From an uncultured Bacteroides sp. (GTDB lineage: Bacteria; Bacteroidota; Bacteroidia; Bacteroidales; UBA932): a stretch of DNA of 64,000 nt. A program made the translations under genes and the position numbers. The notes beneath the pieces were generated by a model that was not told the DNA's origin, did not search any database, and saw nothing but the letters and a program-made list of their open reading frames with translations. Positions 36,036 to 43,683 of the stretch are shown here, piece by piece (the stretch's first letter is position 1; each line of letters starts with the position of its first letter). The stretch spans positions 1-64,000 of the forward strand of contig UQQM01000002.1 in assembly GCA_900543205.1 (NCBI GenBank), in the 5' to 3' direction.

Positions 36036-36709
36036 TTCTTCTTGTTGGGCCTTCTGTTGTTCCTGTACATCCTGCTGTTCTTCTGGCTTCCCGGCTGGCC
36101 GACATTGATGCCCATGCCCGGGCGTGAGAAGTTGGCGTCGACGGCTATCTTGGAAAGCGTGATGCCGTCGGGAACCTTTATCCTGTAGTCGGACATCTTT
36201 TCGATGTCGCTGAAGATGGTCTCGTCGGAGACGCTGTCCTTGTTCCAGATAAGGTACTGCTGGCGCATGTAGGTCGCAAGGCAGCGCAGCATCTCGTTCT
36301 TGGTCTCACCTTCGGGAATCTCGCAGAGAAGGTTGATGATCTTCTCGATGTTGCGTCCGTAATGGGAGGCCTTGATCCGGGTGCCCTTCATGGGAATCGG
36401 AACGGGCGAGGTGTTGAATTCCTCGGCCACGGGGCAGGGATAGGGGGAGTCGACATCGAGGTCGAACCCGGCAATCATATATAGATGGTCCCACAGCTTG
36501 TGCTCATAGTTGTCCTGGCTGTGGACCTGGGGGTTGAGGGCCTCCATGACCTTGATTACGGCCCTGGCCTGCTCGCTGCGCTTGTCCCTGTCGGGAATCT
36601 CCTTGAGCTTCTCTATCATCTTGAGCACGTTCCTGCCGTATTCCGGCATAGTGAGCTTTTCTCTCTGCGTGTTGTAGTCGAGTCCTGTGCTGATGTTCTC
36701 CTCGTTCAT
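36032..36709 (-). CDS. DUF4290 family protein
   Basis: Conserved Bacteroidota protein of unknown function, 225 residues. I place the start at 36709 (MNEENISTGLDYNTQREKL), 22 bases after the -7 box. Features: LDYNTQREKLTMPEYGRNV, HKLWDHLYMIAGFDLDVDSPYP and IKASHYGRNIEKIINLLCEIPEG, matching the family. It is mostly helical and cytoplasmic, with a very basic C-terminal tail (RMYRNNRRPNKKK). It precedes ftsK with a 4-base overlap, so it may be linked to division or DNA handling; this is only contextual. Confidence 0.85.
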   Translation of the reverse strand: MNEENISTGLDYNTQREKLTMPEYGRNVLKMIEKLKEIPDRDKRSEQARAVIKVMEALNPQVHSQDNYEHKLWDHLYMIAGFDLDVDSPYPCPVAEEFNTSPVPIPMKGTRIKASHYGRNIEKIINLLCEIPEGETKNEMLRCLATYMRQQYLIWNKDSVSDETIFSDIEKMSDYRIKVPDGITLSKIAVDANFSRPGMGINVGQPGSQKNSRMYRNNRRPNKKK

Positions 36710-36730
36710 CTTTCCTTGGGTTTGAGAATG

Positions 36731-36738
36731 CAAATATA
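36731..36738 (-). promoter_or_regulatory. -7 box for the DUF4290-ftsK-lolA operon
   Basis: TATATTTG on the minus strand, 21 bases before the DUF4290 ATG. It lies in the 30-base gap after the apbE stop, so this operon can be transcribed independently of apbE. Confidence 0.6.
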
Positions 36739-36739
36739 A

Positions 36740-37702
36740 TTAAAAATCACCGTTTCGGTCTTCCAGCCTGAAGCCCGTGGAGGTCCATGTCCCCTCGGAG
36801 GTAATCAGGTAGCCTTCCACTTCCGGCATGGATTCGATGAGCTGCCTGGCCTTTTCCGGGCCTATGACCATGCAGGCGGTGGCCAGGGCGTCGGCTTCAG
36901 CCGCCGTGGGGGCCACTATGGTGGCGCTCAGAAGGTCGTGCTCCACGGGATAGCCGGTGCGGGGGTCTATCGTGTGGGCGTATTTCTTCCCGTCCTTTAT
37001 GTAGAACTTGCGGTAGTTCCCGGAGGTGACTATCCCGCAGGCCTTTCCGTCCGACTGCCATATTCCCCGCAGGTCGGCACCGGGGCTGTTGTTCCCGTCC
37101 ACGGGATTGTCCACGCCTACGGTCCATCCGGTGCCGTTCGGATTCAGCCCGTCGCAATATATCTCGCCTATGTCCACAAGCATGTCATGCACGCCCACGG
37201 AATAGAGGTAGGAGGCTATCACGTCGCAGCTGTATCCCTGGGCGATGGCGTTGAAGTTCAGAGTCTTCCCCTGTCTGCACTCTTCCATCGCGGCGGCTAT
37301 CTCGCGGGGCGAGGGCAGGCTGTCGGCGGTGAATCCGAAGCCCCAGATGTCATAGAGCGGGCCTCCGGCCACGTCGAAAGCTCCGTCGGTGAGCTTCTTG
37401 TATTTTTCCGAAAGCTCCGAGACCTCGGTGAAGTATCTGTCCGGAACTATCTCCTCACCGGCGTTCCTGCGGCTCAGCAAGGAGTTCCTGTTGTAGCCGG
37501 AGATGCTGAAGTCTATGTCGTTGAGCAGCGAGTCGACGGCTGCGGCTATGTCCTCCTCGGATACCCGGACGCTTTCCATGTTGATTTTGACGGTGTAGAT
37601 TCCTCCCTGCGCGTATCCGCTGAAGGCCACGTAGGAGCCGCGCCCGCAGCCGCAGAGAAGGAATACGGTGCAGAATATCGCGGAAATTCTTTTCAGATTC
37701 AT
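36740..37702 (-). CDS. apbE: ApbE-family FAD:protein FMN transferase (lipoprotein)
   Basis: Transfers FMN to Ser/Thr of target proteins such as the NqrB/NqrC and RnfG/D subunits. 320 residues; start at 37702 (MNLKRISAIFCTVFLLCGC), with a lipobox LLCGC and so probably anchored in the periplasm. ApbE motifs: NSLLSRRNAGEE, DGAFDVAGGPLYDIWGFG, TLNFNAIAQGYSCDVIASYL (flavin site), LVDIGEIYCDGLNPNG, TSGNYRKFY and HTIDPRTGYPVEHDLLSATIVAP (metal/flavin). The preceding DUF4290 promoter is separate. No Nqr or Rnf genes are in the window. Confidence 0.94.
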   Translation of the reverse strand: MNLKRISAIFCTVFLLCGCGRGSYVAFSGYAQGGIYTVKINMESVRVSEEDIAAAVDSLLNDIDFSISGYNRNSLLSRRNAGEEIVPDRYFTEVSELSEKYKKLTDGAFDVAGGPLYDIWGFGFTADSLPSPREIAAAMEECRQGKTLNFNAIAQGYSCDVIASYLYSVGVHDMLVDIGEIYCDGLNPNGTGWTVGVDNPVDGNNSPGADLRGIWQSDGKACGIVTSGNYRKFYIKDGKKYAHTIDPRTGYPVEHDLLSATIVAPTAAEADALATACMVIGPEKARQLIESMPEVEGYLITSEGTWTSTGFRLEDRNGDF

Positions 37703-37722
37703 CGTAAGGCAAAGTATTTGCA

Positions 37723-37730
37723 CAAAGGTA
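37723..37730 (-). promoter_or_regulatory. -7 box for apbE
   Basis: TACCTTTG on the minus strand, 20 bases before the apbE ATG, in the divergent region shared with the FISUMP lipoprotein gene. No clear TTG at -33. Confidence 0.6.
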
Positions 37731-37780
37731 GCGGTTTTTAGCTCAAAAAAGTCCATATTTGCAAATTCAAACGAAGAAAG

Positions 37781-38803
37781 ATGAAGTTCTGGAAAATATC
37801 GTTTCTGCTGGCTTCCACGGCAGTCATGACCCTGTCATGCAAGAAAGATGACGGTGAAGTCAATGTCAAGTACATGGAAGGCTCCATCAAGCTTGACGTG
37901 CCTGCCTTCGTGCTGCCCGGATACTCGCAGACTTTCCCTCTCGACGACCTCATGACCGTGACCAGGGACGATGGCGGCGAGGTGGGATACTATGTCACCG
38001 ACCCCTTCACCGAGGATAAGGACACCCTCCGCACTTCCGAAGGCCAGGTGCTCATGGATGAATATGTGCTGACGATCGCCGACAAAGCCGATCTGGGTGA
38101 CTACACCCTTACAGTGACCTCGTACGGCGGAGGATATGTGGGCAGGACCGGAACCGCCGACTTCACGGTGGTGAGGCCGGGGCTGAACGGGGAGAGTTCC
38201 CTGACCGGCTTCGACATACAGCCTTCGGACCTGACATTCGATGACCCCAGGGACGGGCGCAACTATTATTACACGATTCTGGACGACACCAGGTGGATGC
38301 GCCAGAACCTTGCCTGGGAGGGAGCCGGACAGCCTTGCAGCAATTCGGATGCGATGTCCGACATCTTCGGCCGCTATTATACCTGGGAGGAGGCGCAGAC
38401 AGCGTGCCCCGAAGGATGGAGGCTGCCGTCGGACGAGGACTGGGCGAAGCTTGCAGAACTCTACGCCGAGGGCGGAGAACCCGGTACTGACTTCACGGGA
38501 CTCGCAGGAGACCTGATGGAGAACGTGTACTTCAACGGCACCAGGATGTGGGAATACTGGAGCGAGGTGGACGTGACCAACGCCGCCAGGCTTTCGGTCC
38601 TGCCGGTCGGGTATGCCGAGATAGAGGACGGGGAATATGAATTCAGCCCCCTCTATGAGTATGCCGCCTTCTGGACTTCTGACGAGAACAACGGCAGCGG
38701 AGTGTTCCGCTATATCGTGGAGCGCTACGATATAGTGTACTACGGGGAGATGTCCAAGACCGATGTGGCTTTCCCCGTCAGATGTGTCTCCGACGTGCTA
38801 TAG
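37781..38803 (+). CDS. FISUMP-domain (Fibrobacter succinogenes major paralogous domain) lipoprotein
   Basis: Surface-type lipoprotein of 340 residues with lipobox TLSC (Cys20). An N-terminal cadherin/BACON-like beta region (about 25-150) is followed by the FISUMP domain (about 165-340). Recognisable pieces are YYYTILDDTRWMRQNLAW, FGRYYTWEEAQTACPEGWRLPSDEDWAKLA and the end VAFPVRCVSDVL. FISUMP domains are C-type-lectin-like in fold and of unknown ligand. It stands alone; its 3' end overlaps the convergent comEC gene by 6 bases. A CATATTTG sequence (one mismatch to the -7 consensus) lies 22 bases upstream of the ATG. Confidence 0.85.
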   Translation: MKFWKISFLLASTAVMTLSCKKDDGEVNVKYMEGSIKLDVPAFVLPGYSQTFPLDDLMTVTRDDGGEVGYYVTDPFTEDKDTLRTSEGQVLMDEYVLTIADKADLGDYTLTVTSYGGGYVGRTGTADFTVVRPGLNGESSLTGFDIQPSDLTFDDPRDGRNYYYTILDDTRWMRQNLAWEGAGQPCSNSDAMSDIFGRYYTWEEAQTACPEGWRLPSDEDWAKLAELYAEGGEPGTDFTGLAGDLMENVYFNGTRMWEYWSEVDVTNAARLSVLPVGYAEIEDGEYEFSPLYEYAAFWTSDENNGSGVFRYIVERYDIVYYGEMSKTDVAFPVRCVSDVL

Positions 38804-39871
38804 CGAAGAAATCACTTCCAGCGAACCTACGAGGGCCCTGGCCAGCATGTCGGTCAGGGCCTTCAGTATTTCCGGGCATATCCCGAAGCCTTCGAGGACA
38901 ATGGTCAGGACCGAAGCGACTATGAGAATCTCGGAGATAGGCAGGGCCACCAGATTGGAAATCAGGAAGTACGTCGGGAAGGTTCGGAAATGCCACCAGG
39001 CCAGAGGGGAGGTGTAGAGCTGGCAGGAGATTGAAAGCGCCGCCGAAGTCCATATCTTCTTCATCGGATTCCTGCGTCCGGACGCCTTGTACCAGGAATC
39101 CATCACGGGGAACAGGGTGAATATCGCGAGCATGGCCAGGTACGAGAGCTGGAAGCTCAGGGACTTGATTATCATGGGATTGAGAATCAACTGTATCATC
39201 AGCGACGCGCACAGCACCGCGACAGGGCGGCGCCTTCTTCCGGGAAGCAGTCGCGAAATCTCGTTTATCGTGATGAACAGGAAGGCCCTGACCACCGAAG
39301 GGCCGCTTCCGGTCATCAGCGTGAAGAATCCTGCAGCAGCGATGGTCAGCGCTGACTTCACCGTCATCGCCGCCGGACTTTTTCCGGCCCACGCCAGGCT
39401 TTTGTGCAGGATTCCGTAGATGACGCCCATGTGAAGCCCCGACAGCGACAGGATATGGACGGCTCCGGAGTCCGTGAATGCCAGGTTGGTCGCAGGGGAC
39501 AGGCCTTCGCGCTGCCCGGTCACCAGGGCTTTTACGAGCGGACCGGTCTGGTCGTAGCCGAATCCGCAGCGGTCGATGATTCCGGTGAGGGCTTCGAGTG
39601 CTTTCCTGGCGGCTCCTGGCTGCACCTGCTCCGGAACCACTGCCGCGAGCGCCGAGAACCCGCTCATCAAGCCGGCGCAGAAGCACATCGCAAGGCAGGT
39701 TCCGGTCCGCGCGCCTTTCCGGCAGTACAGCACGATGCACGCTGCGGCGGCCAGACAGCTGACGGCCGCTGCGGTATGGGACGAGACAACCCCGGACGGC
39801 AACCATGCCGCCAGCGCCACTCCTGCTGAAAATGGGATTGAAACCGCCACGATATCCTTCCCCTCGCGCAT
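38798..39871 (-). CDS. ComEC/Rec2-family membrane channel, short form
   Basis: Polytopic membrane protein of 357 residues with about ten TM segments and the ComEC/Rec2 competence core: VKALVTGQREGLSP, AVHILSLSGLHMGVIYGIL (signature LSGLH), GPSVVRAF and SFQLSYLAML. Full ComEC proteins are usually 650-800 residues with an OB/DUF4131 domain before the core and a metallo-beta-lactamase domain after it. Neither is present here; a short N-terminal membrane part replaces the first. It may be a DNA-uptake channel that uses a separate nuclease, or a reduced paralog. Many Bacteroidota have core-plus-DUF4131 forms without the nuclease domain. Start ATG at 39871 (MREGKDIVAV). Confidence 0.85.
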   Translation of the reverse strand: MREGKDIVAVSIPFSAGVALAAWLPSGVVSSHTAAAVSCLAAAACIVLYCRKGARTGTCLAMCFCAGLMSGFSALAAVVPEQVQPGAARKALEALTGIIDRCGFGYDQTGPLVKALVTGQREGLSPATNLAFTDSGAVHILSLSGLHMGVIYGILHKSLAWAGKSPAAMTVKSALTIAAAGFFTLMTGSGPSVVRAFLFITINEISRLLPGRRRRPVAVLCASLMIQLILNPMIIKSLSFQLSYLAMLAIFTLFPVMDSWYKASGRRNPMKKIWTSAALSISCQLYTSPLAWWHFRTFPTYFLISNLVALPISEILIVASVLTIVLEGFGICPEILKALTDMLARALVGSLEVISSL

Positions 39872-39908
39872 TTCAATCAGATTTTTACGAAAATAAGCAT
39901 TTTATTAG

Positions 39909-39916
39909 TATTTTTG
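39909..39916 (+). promoter_or_regulatory. -7 box for ackA-pduL
   Basis: TATTTTTG matches TAnnTTTG, 21 bases before the ackA ATG at 39938. The region is A/T rich; no clear -33 TTG. Confidence 0.6.
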
Positions 39917-39937
39917 TATGCTATACGAAAATTTGCT

Positions 39938-41149
39938 ATGATAATTTTAGTAATCAATTGCGGCAGTTCTTCCATCAAGTACCAGCTCCTTGACATGAAG
40001 AGCGACGACGTCTATGATCTTCTTGCCAAGGGAGTGGTTGAAAAAATCGGTCTTCCCGAAGGAAAGCTTACCCACAAGCCTACCGGTAAGGAGCCATACA
40101 CCGAGCTCAGGCCCATCGCCGACCATAAGGTGGGGATGAAGCTCGTGATGGATCTTCTGGTGGACCCTGTGCACGGCGTGCTGCGCAGTTTCGATGACAT
40201 AGAGGCTGTGGGCCACCGTATAGTCCAGGGCGCGGACTTCTTCTCCGGCAGCACCCTGGTCGATGACGACGTCCTCCGCAAGATTGAAATCTGCTGCGAT
40301 TTCGCGCCTCTGCACAATCCCGCGCACCTGCTTGGCATACATGCCATCTCGCATGTGCTTCCCGACGTGCCCCAGGTCGTGACCTTCGATACGGCCTTCC
40401 ACCAGACCATGCAGCCTGAGGCCTACATGTACGCCCTGCCCTACGAGTATTACGAGAAATACCGGGTCCGCCGCTACGGCGCCCACGGAACCTCGCATCT
40501 CTATGTGTCCCGCCACGGAGCGCGCTTCGCCGGCCTTGAGCTGGAGAATTCGAAGATAATCACCTGCCACATGGGCAACGGCAGCTCCATCACCGCGATT
40601 GTGAACGGGAAATGCGTCGACACCTCCATGGGCTTCACGCCCCTCGAAGGCATGATAATGGGCACGCGCTGCGGCAACATCGACGCCAACATTCTGCCTT
40701 ATATAATGAAGAAGGAGAACCTGACTCCGGACGAGATGACCGATGTCATGAACAAGAAGAGCGGCTTCCTGGGCCTGTCGGGCAGGACTTCCGACCTTCG
40801 TGACCTCAAGAACCTGGCCGACGAGGGCGACAAGAGGGCCAAGCTTGTCATCAAGAAGCTGGTGCTTGACACGGTGAAGAACATCGGCGCCTACGTGGCA
40901 GAGATGGGCGGGGTGGACCTGCTCGTGTTCACGGCCGGAATAGGGGAGAACAATGCGTGGCTGCGCCGTCAGATATGCGACAACTTCGCCTACCTGGGGC
41001 TCAGGCTGGACAACGAGGCCAACGACGCCGCGCGTTCCGAGGATGCCATCATCTCCTCTGCGGACTCGAAGGTCAAGGTGGCCATGATCCCCACGAACGA
41101 GGAGCTCGTGATCGCCCGCGACACCATGCATATAGTTTCAGACCAGTAA
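39938..41149 (+). CDS. ackA: Acetate kinase
   Basis: Interconverts acetyl phosphate plus ADP and acetate plus ATP (also propionyl phosphate). 403 residues, start MIILVINCGSSSIKYQ at 39938. ASKHA-family motifs: NCGSSSIKYQL (phosphate 1), GHRIVQGADFF, FDTAFHQTM (catalytic Asp), RRYGAHGTSHLYVS, ITCHMGNGSSITAI, DTSMGFTPLEGMIMGTRCG and FTAGIGENN. It is 13 bases ahead of pduL, which takes the place of a classical phosphotransacetylase, so the pair makes acetate/propionate from the acyl-CoA and yields ATP. Confidence 0.97.
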   Translation: MIILVINCGSSSIKYQLLDMKSDDVYDLLAKGVVEKIGLPEGKLTHKPTGKEPYTELRPIADHKVGMKLVMDLLVDPVHGVLRSFDDIEAVGHRIVQGADFFSGSTLVDDDVLRKIEICCDFAPLHNPAHLLGIHAISHVLPDVPQVVTFDTAFHQTMQPEAYMYALPYEYYEKYRVRRYGAHGTSHLYVSRHGARFAGLELENSKIITCHMGNGSSITAIVNGKCVDTSMGFTPLEGMIMGTRCGNIDANILPYIMKKENLTPDEMTDVMNKKSGFLGLSGRTSDLRDLKNLADEGDKRAKLVIKKLVLDTVKNIGAYVAEMGGVDLLVFTAGIGENNAWLRRQICDNFAYLGLRLDNEANDAARSEDAIISSADSKVKVAMIPTNEELVIARDTMHIVSDQ

Positions 41150-41162
41150 TCTGCATCAGAAT

Positions 41163-41774
41163 ATGAACAATTTCATCATTGAGACTTCCGCCCGTCACGT
41201 GCATGTGACCCGCGAGACTCTGGACATCCTTTTCGGCAAGGGCTTCGAGCTTGAGGTCAAAAAGCCCCTGTCGCAACCCGGGCAGTATGCTTCAAACCAG
41301 AAGGTCGAGGTGGTCGGACCCAAATCCAGCCTCAAATGCTCCATCCTCGGACCCGTGCGTCCCGAGAATCAGGTCGAGCTGTCTTTCACCGATGCCAGGG
41401 CGGTCGGAATCGTGGCTCCCATACGCGAGAGCGGCGATGTCGCCGGTTCTGCACCTTGCAGGATAGTCGGCCCCTGCGGTGAGGTCGAGCTCAAGGAAGG
41501 GGTCATCATCGCCAAGAGGCATGTCCACATGACTCCTGCGGACGCTGAAAGGTTCGGAGTGGCCAACGGGCAGATTGTCGAAGTCGAGGTGGAGCAGGAG
41601 ACGGGAAGGAAACTCGTCTTCGGCGACACGGTCATCCGCGTGTCCGACAAGGCCGCGCTTGCGATGCACATCGACACCGACGAGGCCAATGCCGCCGCAT
41701 GCAGCGGTGAAATCACCGGACATATCGTCCCCAGGGTGGAGGCCAGGCCCTCCCAGGTCTGCGACGCCGACTGA
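41163..41774 (+). CDS. pduL: Phosphate propanoyltransferase / PduL-type phosphotransacylase
   Basis: Transfers an acyl group from CoA to phosphate, giving acetyl or propionyl phosphate for AckA. 203 residues with two PduL half-domains. The zinc-binding histidine pairs are ARHVHVT (near residue 12) and AKRHVHMTPADAERFGV (near 120). KPLSQPGQYASNQKVEVVGPK and ILGPVRPENQVELSFTDA are family segments. It lacks the N-terminal extension that targets PduL to microcompartments, and no shell-protein genes are near, so it is a cytosolic metabolic form. It is followed by a bidirectional terminator. Confidence 0.95.
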   Translation: MNNFIIETSARHVHVTRETLDILFGKGFELEVKKPLSQPGQYASNQKVEVVGPKSSLKCSILGPVRPENQVELSFTDARAVGIVAPIRESGDVAGSAPCRIVGPCGEVELKEGVIIAKRHVHMTPADAERFGVANGQIVEVEVEQETGRKLVFGDTVIRVSDKAALAMHIDTDEANAAACSGEITGHIVPRVEARPSQVCDAD

Positions 41775-41794
41775 CGCGGCTGAAAAGAACTTGA

Positions 41795-41823
41795 AAAGGT
41801 GGCCTGGAATCCGGGCCACCTTT
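41795..41823. terminator. Bidirectional terminator between pduL and rsmD
   Basis: AAAGGTGGCC / GGCCACCTTT form a perfect 10 bp stem with a 9-base loop, flanked by A's on the left and T's on the right, serving both convergent operons. Confidence 0.9.
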
Positions 41824-41861
41824 ATTCGTGTTGTCGGCTTTTCCGGCCGGCGACGGCGTGC

Positions 41862-42395
41862 TCATTTCTCGAAGAACGAGAAGTGCACGCGTCCATAGAC
41901 CTTCTCCTTCCTGAACAGGGGATACCCGGTGAACGAATGCTCGCCTCCGTGCTCCAGGATGAAATATGCCCCGGGGTGCAAGATGTCGTGGCCGAGCACC
42001 TTGTCGGGAATCGTCTCCAGGCCCTCCAGGCTATAGGGCGGGTCGGCGAATATGATGTCGAATTTCTCGTGGCAGATGGGGAGGAAGTCGAACACGTTGC
42101 CGTGCACTACGGTGACGTTGTCCAGTCCTAGCAACGAAGCCTCCCTGCGTATGAATCTGGCGTTGTCGCGGTTCATCTCGATGCAGTAGACCCTGGCGGC
42201 TCCACGCGAAGCGAATTCATAAGAAATGGCTCCGGTCCCTCCGAAGAGGTCGAGAACCTTGAGGTCTGCGAATTCATATTCGTTGTCGAGGACGTTGAAC
42301 AGCCCCTCCTTGGCGAAGTCCGTCGTAGGGCGGGCTTCGTAGCCTTTAGGAGGGAGAATCGTCTTGCCCTTGAGCCTGCCTCCGATTATACGCAT
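41862..42395 (-). CDS. rsmD: 16S rRNA (guanine966-N2) methyltransferase RsmD
   Basis: SAM-dependent methyltransferase for G966 in 16S rRNA. 177 residues: MRIIGGRLKGKTI (family N-terminus), RPTTDFAKEGLFNVL, the SAM loop VLDLFGGTGAISYEFASRG, and the catalytic IIFADPPYSL (DPPY). 37 bases downstream of the DUF3822-like gene on the same strand, a neighbourhood commonly conserved in Bacteroidota. Confidence 0.95.
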   Translation of the reverse strand: MRIIGGRLKGKTILPPKGYEARPTTDFAKEGLFNVLDNEYEFADLKVLDLFGGTGAISYEFASRGAARVYCIEMNRDNARFIRREASLLGLDNVTVVHGNVFDFLPICHEKFDIIFADPPYSLEGLETIPDKVLGHDILHPGAYFILEHGGEHSFTGYPLFRKEKVYGRVHFSFFEK

Positions 42396-42432
42396 CTCTC
42401 TGTTAGTTTCTGAAAAATATCCGGCCTGTCCG

Positions 42433-42888
42433 TCAGAGGACTATGACCGACTTGAAATAGCGGTAGAGAGACATTTCCTGTCCTGGCTCCAGTTCGGTGA
42501 GCCAGCAGATGGTCGACACCTCGGGATTGATCTGCAGGGATTTTACCGCCAGGAAGATATAATATTCCGCAGTGGTGAAGTCGGGTGCTGTGAAGCTGTT
42601 GGCCAGAAGCAGAGACTTGCCCTGGGCTATGGCTATGCTCAGCCGGCCGTCGCGCAGGCTGCAGAGTATCTTGTTGTAGGCGGGGCAGTCGGGCAGCTTG
42701 TCGAGGATTCCTGCGATTTCAGGAGCGGAAACAGCACTGTCCCCGTCTACCGAATAGACGAGGACAGCATCATATTGTGGTATGTCAATGTGTCTTACCG
42801 CGCAATCCTCCCCAAGCCGTGCAATTCCTGCAAGTGCTTCGCGCTCCTTGTCGGGGTTGAAGAAATTGGTGGGGACGAGCGTGAACAC
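42433..42888 (-). CDS. DUF3822-like protein, short form
   Basis: 151 residues resembling the C-terminal half of DUF3822 proteins: FTLVPTNFFNPDKEREAL, then a strand-rich region KILCSLRDGRLSIAIAQGKSLLLANSFTA written only in part (GRLSIAIAQGKSLLLA), YYIFLAVKSLQINPEVS and a C-terminal YFKSVIVL. The family (about 250-280 residues, thought to have an actin-like fold) normally has a matching N-terminal half, which I do not see here. The start codon is GTG at 42888, sharing a base with the stop of the upstream gene (TAGTG). Position before rsmD supports the family call. Function unknown. Confidence 0.65.
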   Translation of the reverse strand: MFTLVPTNFFNPDKEREALAGIARLGEDCAVRHIDIPQYDAVLVYSVDGDSAVSAPEIAGILDKLPDCPAYNKILCSLRDGRLSIAIAQGKSLLLANSFTAPDFTTAEYYIFLAVKSLQINPEVSTICWLTELEPGQEMSLYRYFKSVIVL

Positions 42889-43580
42889 TACTCCCAGTTA
42901 CCTGCGTTGTTGTTAGGAGAAGTGATGGAACCAACCTGGAGCCCCTCGTACTTGTTCTGGTTCTTGCGGTCTGCATCGAGGTTGATGCGGAGCTGGTTGT
43001 CAAGACCCTTCAGCAGGGACTTGTAGGGCATCTTGGCCTCGAAGAGGGGAACGGGAACTCCTGAAACCCTCCTTACAGTAGCCTCCATGAGCACGGGCTC
43101 GCCGCCTGAGAAGGGAATCGTCTTGAGGGAGTCGATGTTGAAGTCGTCACGATTGTTGAACAGAGTGTCCTTCACTGCAACCTTGTTCTCGATGGAGAAC
43201 ACCAGATTCCTGTCGCCTGCGAGGTACATCTCATAGAGCTGCTCGTTGGTGATTCTGCGATGGGCCCTCTTGACCTGCTCGGTATGTGCAACTGCGGCCG
43301 AGTCGTCGTTGGAACCGATCTGGAGCACGATGGGCATCTCTCCGGTCTCATAGAAGAGCTTGAGGGAATCGACGGTGGAGGTGAACTTGCCGTTTACGGT
43401 CTTGTAGGCAACCTGAAGGTCTCGGATGTCCTTGAGCCTCTGGATGGCCACCTGCTCGCGGTAGTCCTTCTGCTTGTTGAAGTTCAAGGGAGCCATGATG
43501 CTTTTGTAGTTGGCGAACACCAGGTAAACGATGCCGATGAAGAGCACTACTTCAACGATAATCTTGACAGTCTTGTTCAT
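42888..43580 (-). CDS. Membrane-anchored conserved Bacteroidales protein (pilin-like N-terminus)
   Basis: 230 residues with one N-terminal TM (TVKIIVEVVLFIGIVYLVF), a short basic turn, then a soluble domain with conserved KDYREQVAIQRLKDIRDLQVAYKT (written in part: REQVAIQRLKDIRDLQVAYK) and VNGKFTSTVDSLKLFYETG. The single helix followed by a long amphipathic stretch is reminiscent of type IV pilin-like proteins, but no prepilin-peptidase site (GFxxxE) is present. It is the first gene of the minus-strand cluster with DUF3822 and rsmD. Function unknown. An A/T-rich 100-base region upstream probably holds its promoter; the best -7 candidate (TAACTTTTG) has one extra base. Confidence 0.75.
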   Translation of the reverse strand: MNKTVKIIVEVVLFIGIVYLVFANYKSIMAPLNFNKQKDYREQVAIQRLKDIRDLQVAYKTVNGKFTSTVDSLKLFYETGEMPIVLQIGSNDDSAAVAHTEQVKRAHRRITNEQLYEMYLAGDRNLVFSIENKVAVKDTLFNNRDDFNIDSLKTIPFSGGEPVLMEATVRRVSGVPVPLFEAKMPYKSLLKGLDNQLRINLDADRKNQNKYEGLQVGSITSPNNNAGNWE

Positions 43581-43659
43581 TTTGTTATGGTTATTTTATT
43601 AGTATCATACAAGTCGTACAAAGTTAGGAAAACGATTTATCAAATGCAATATTATTATT

Positions 43660-43667
43660 AATTTTGC
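43660..43667 (+). promoter_or_regulatory. -7 box for the DHH phosphoesterase gene
   Basis: TAATTTTG matches TAnnTTTG, 16 bases before the ATG at 43684, so the leader would be about 10 bases. Confidence 0.55.
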
Positions 43668-43683
43668 GACGTCAATCGCTTAT

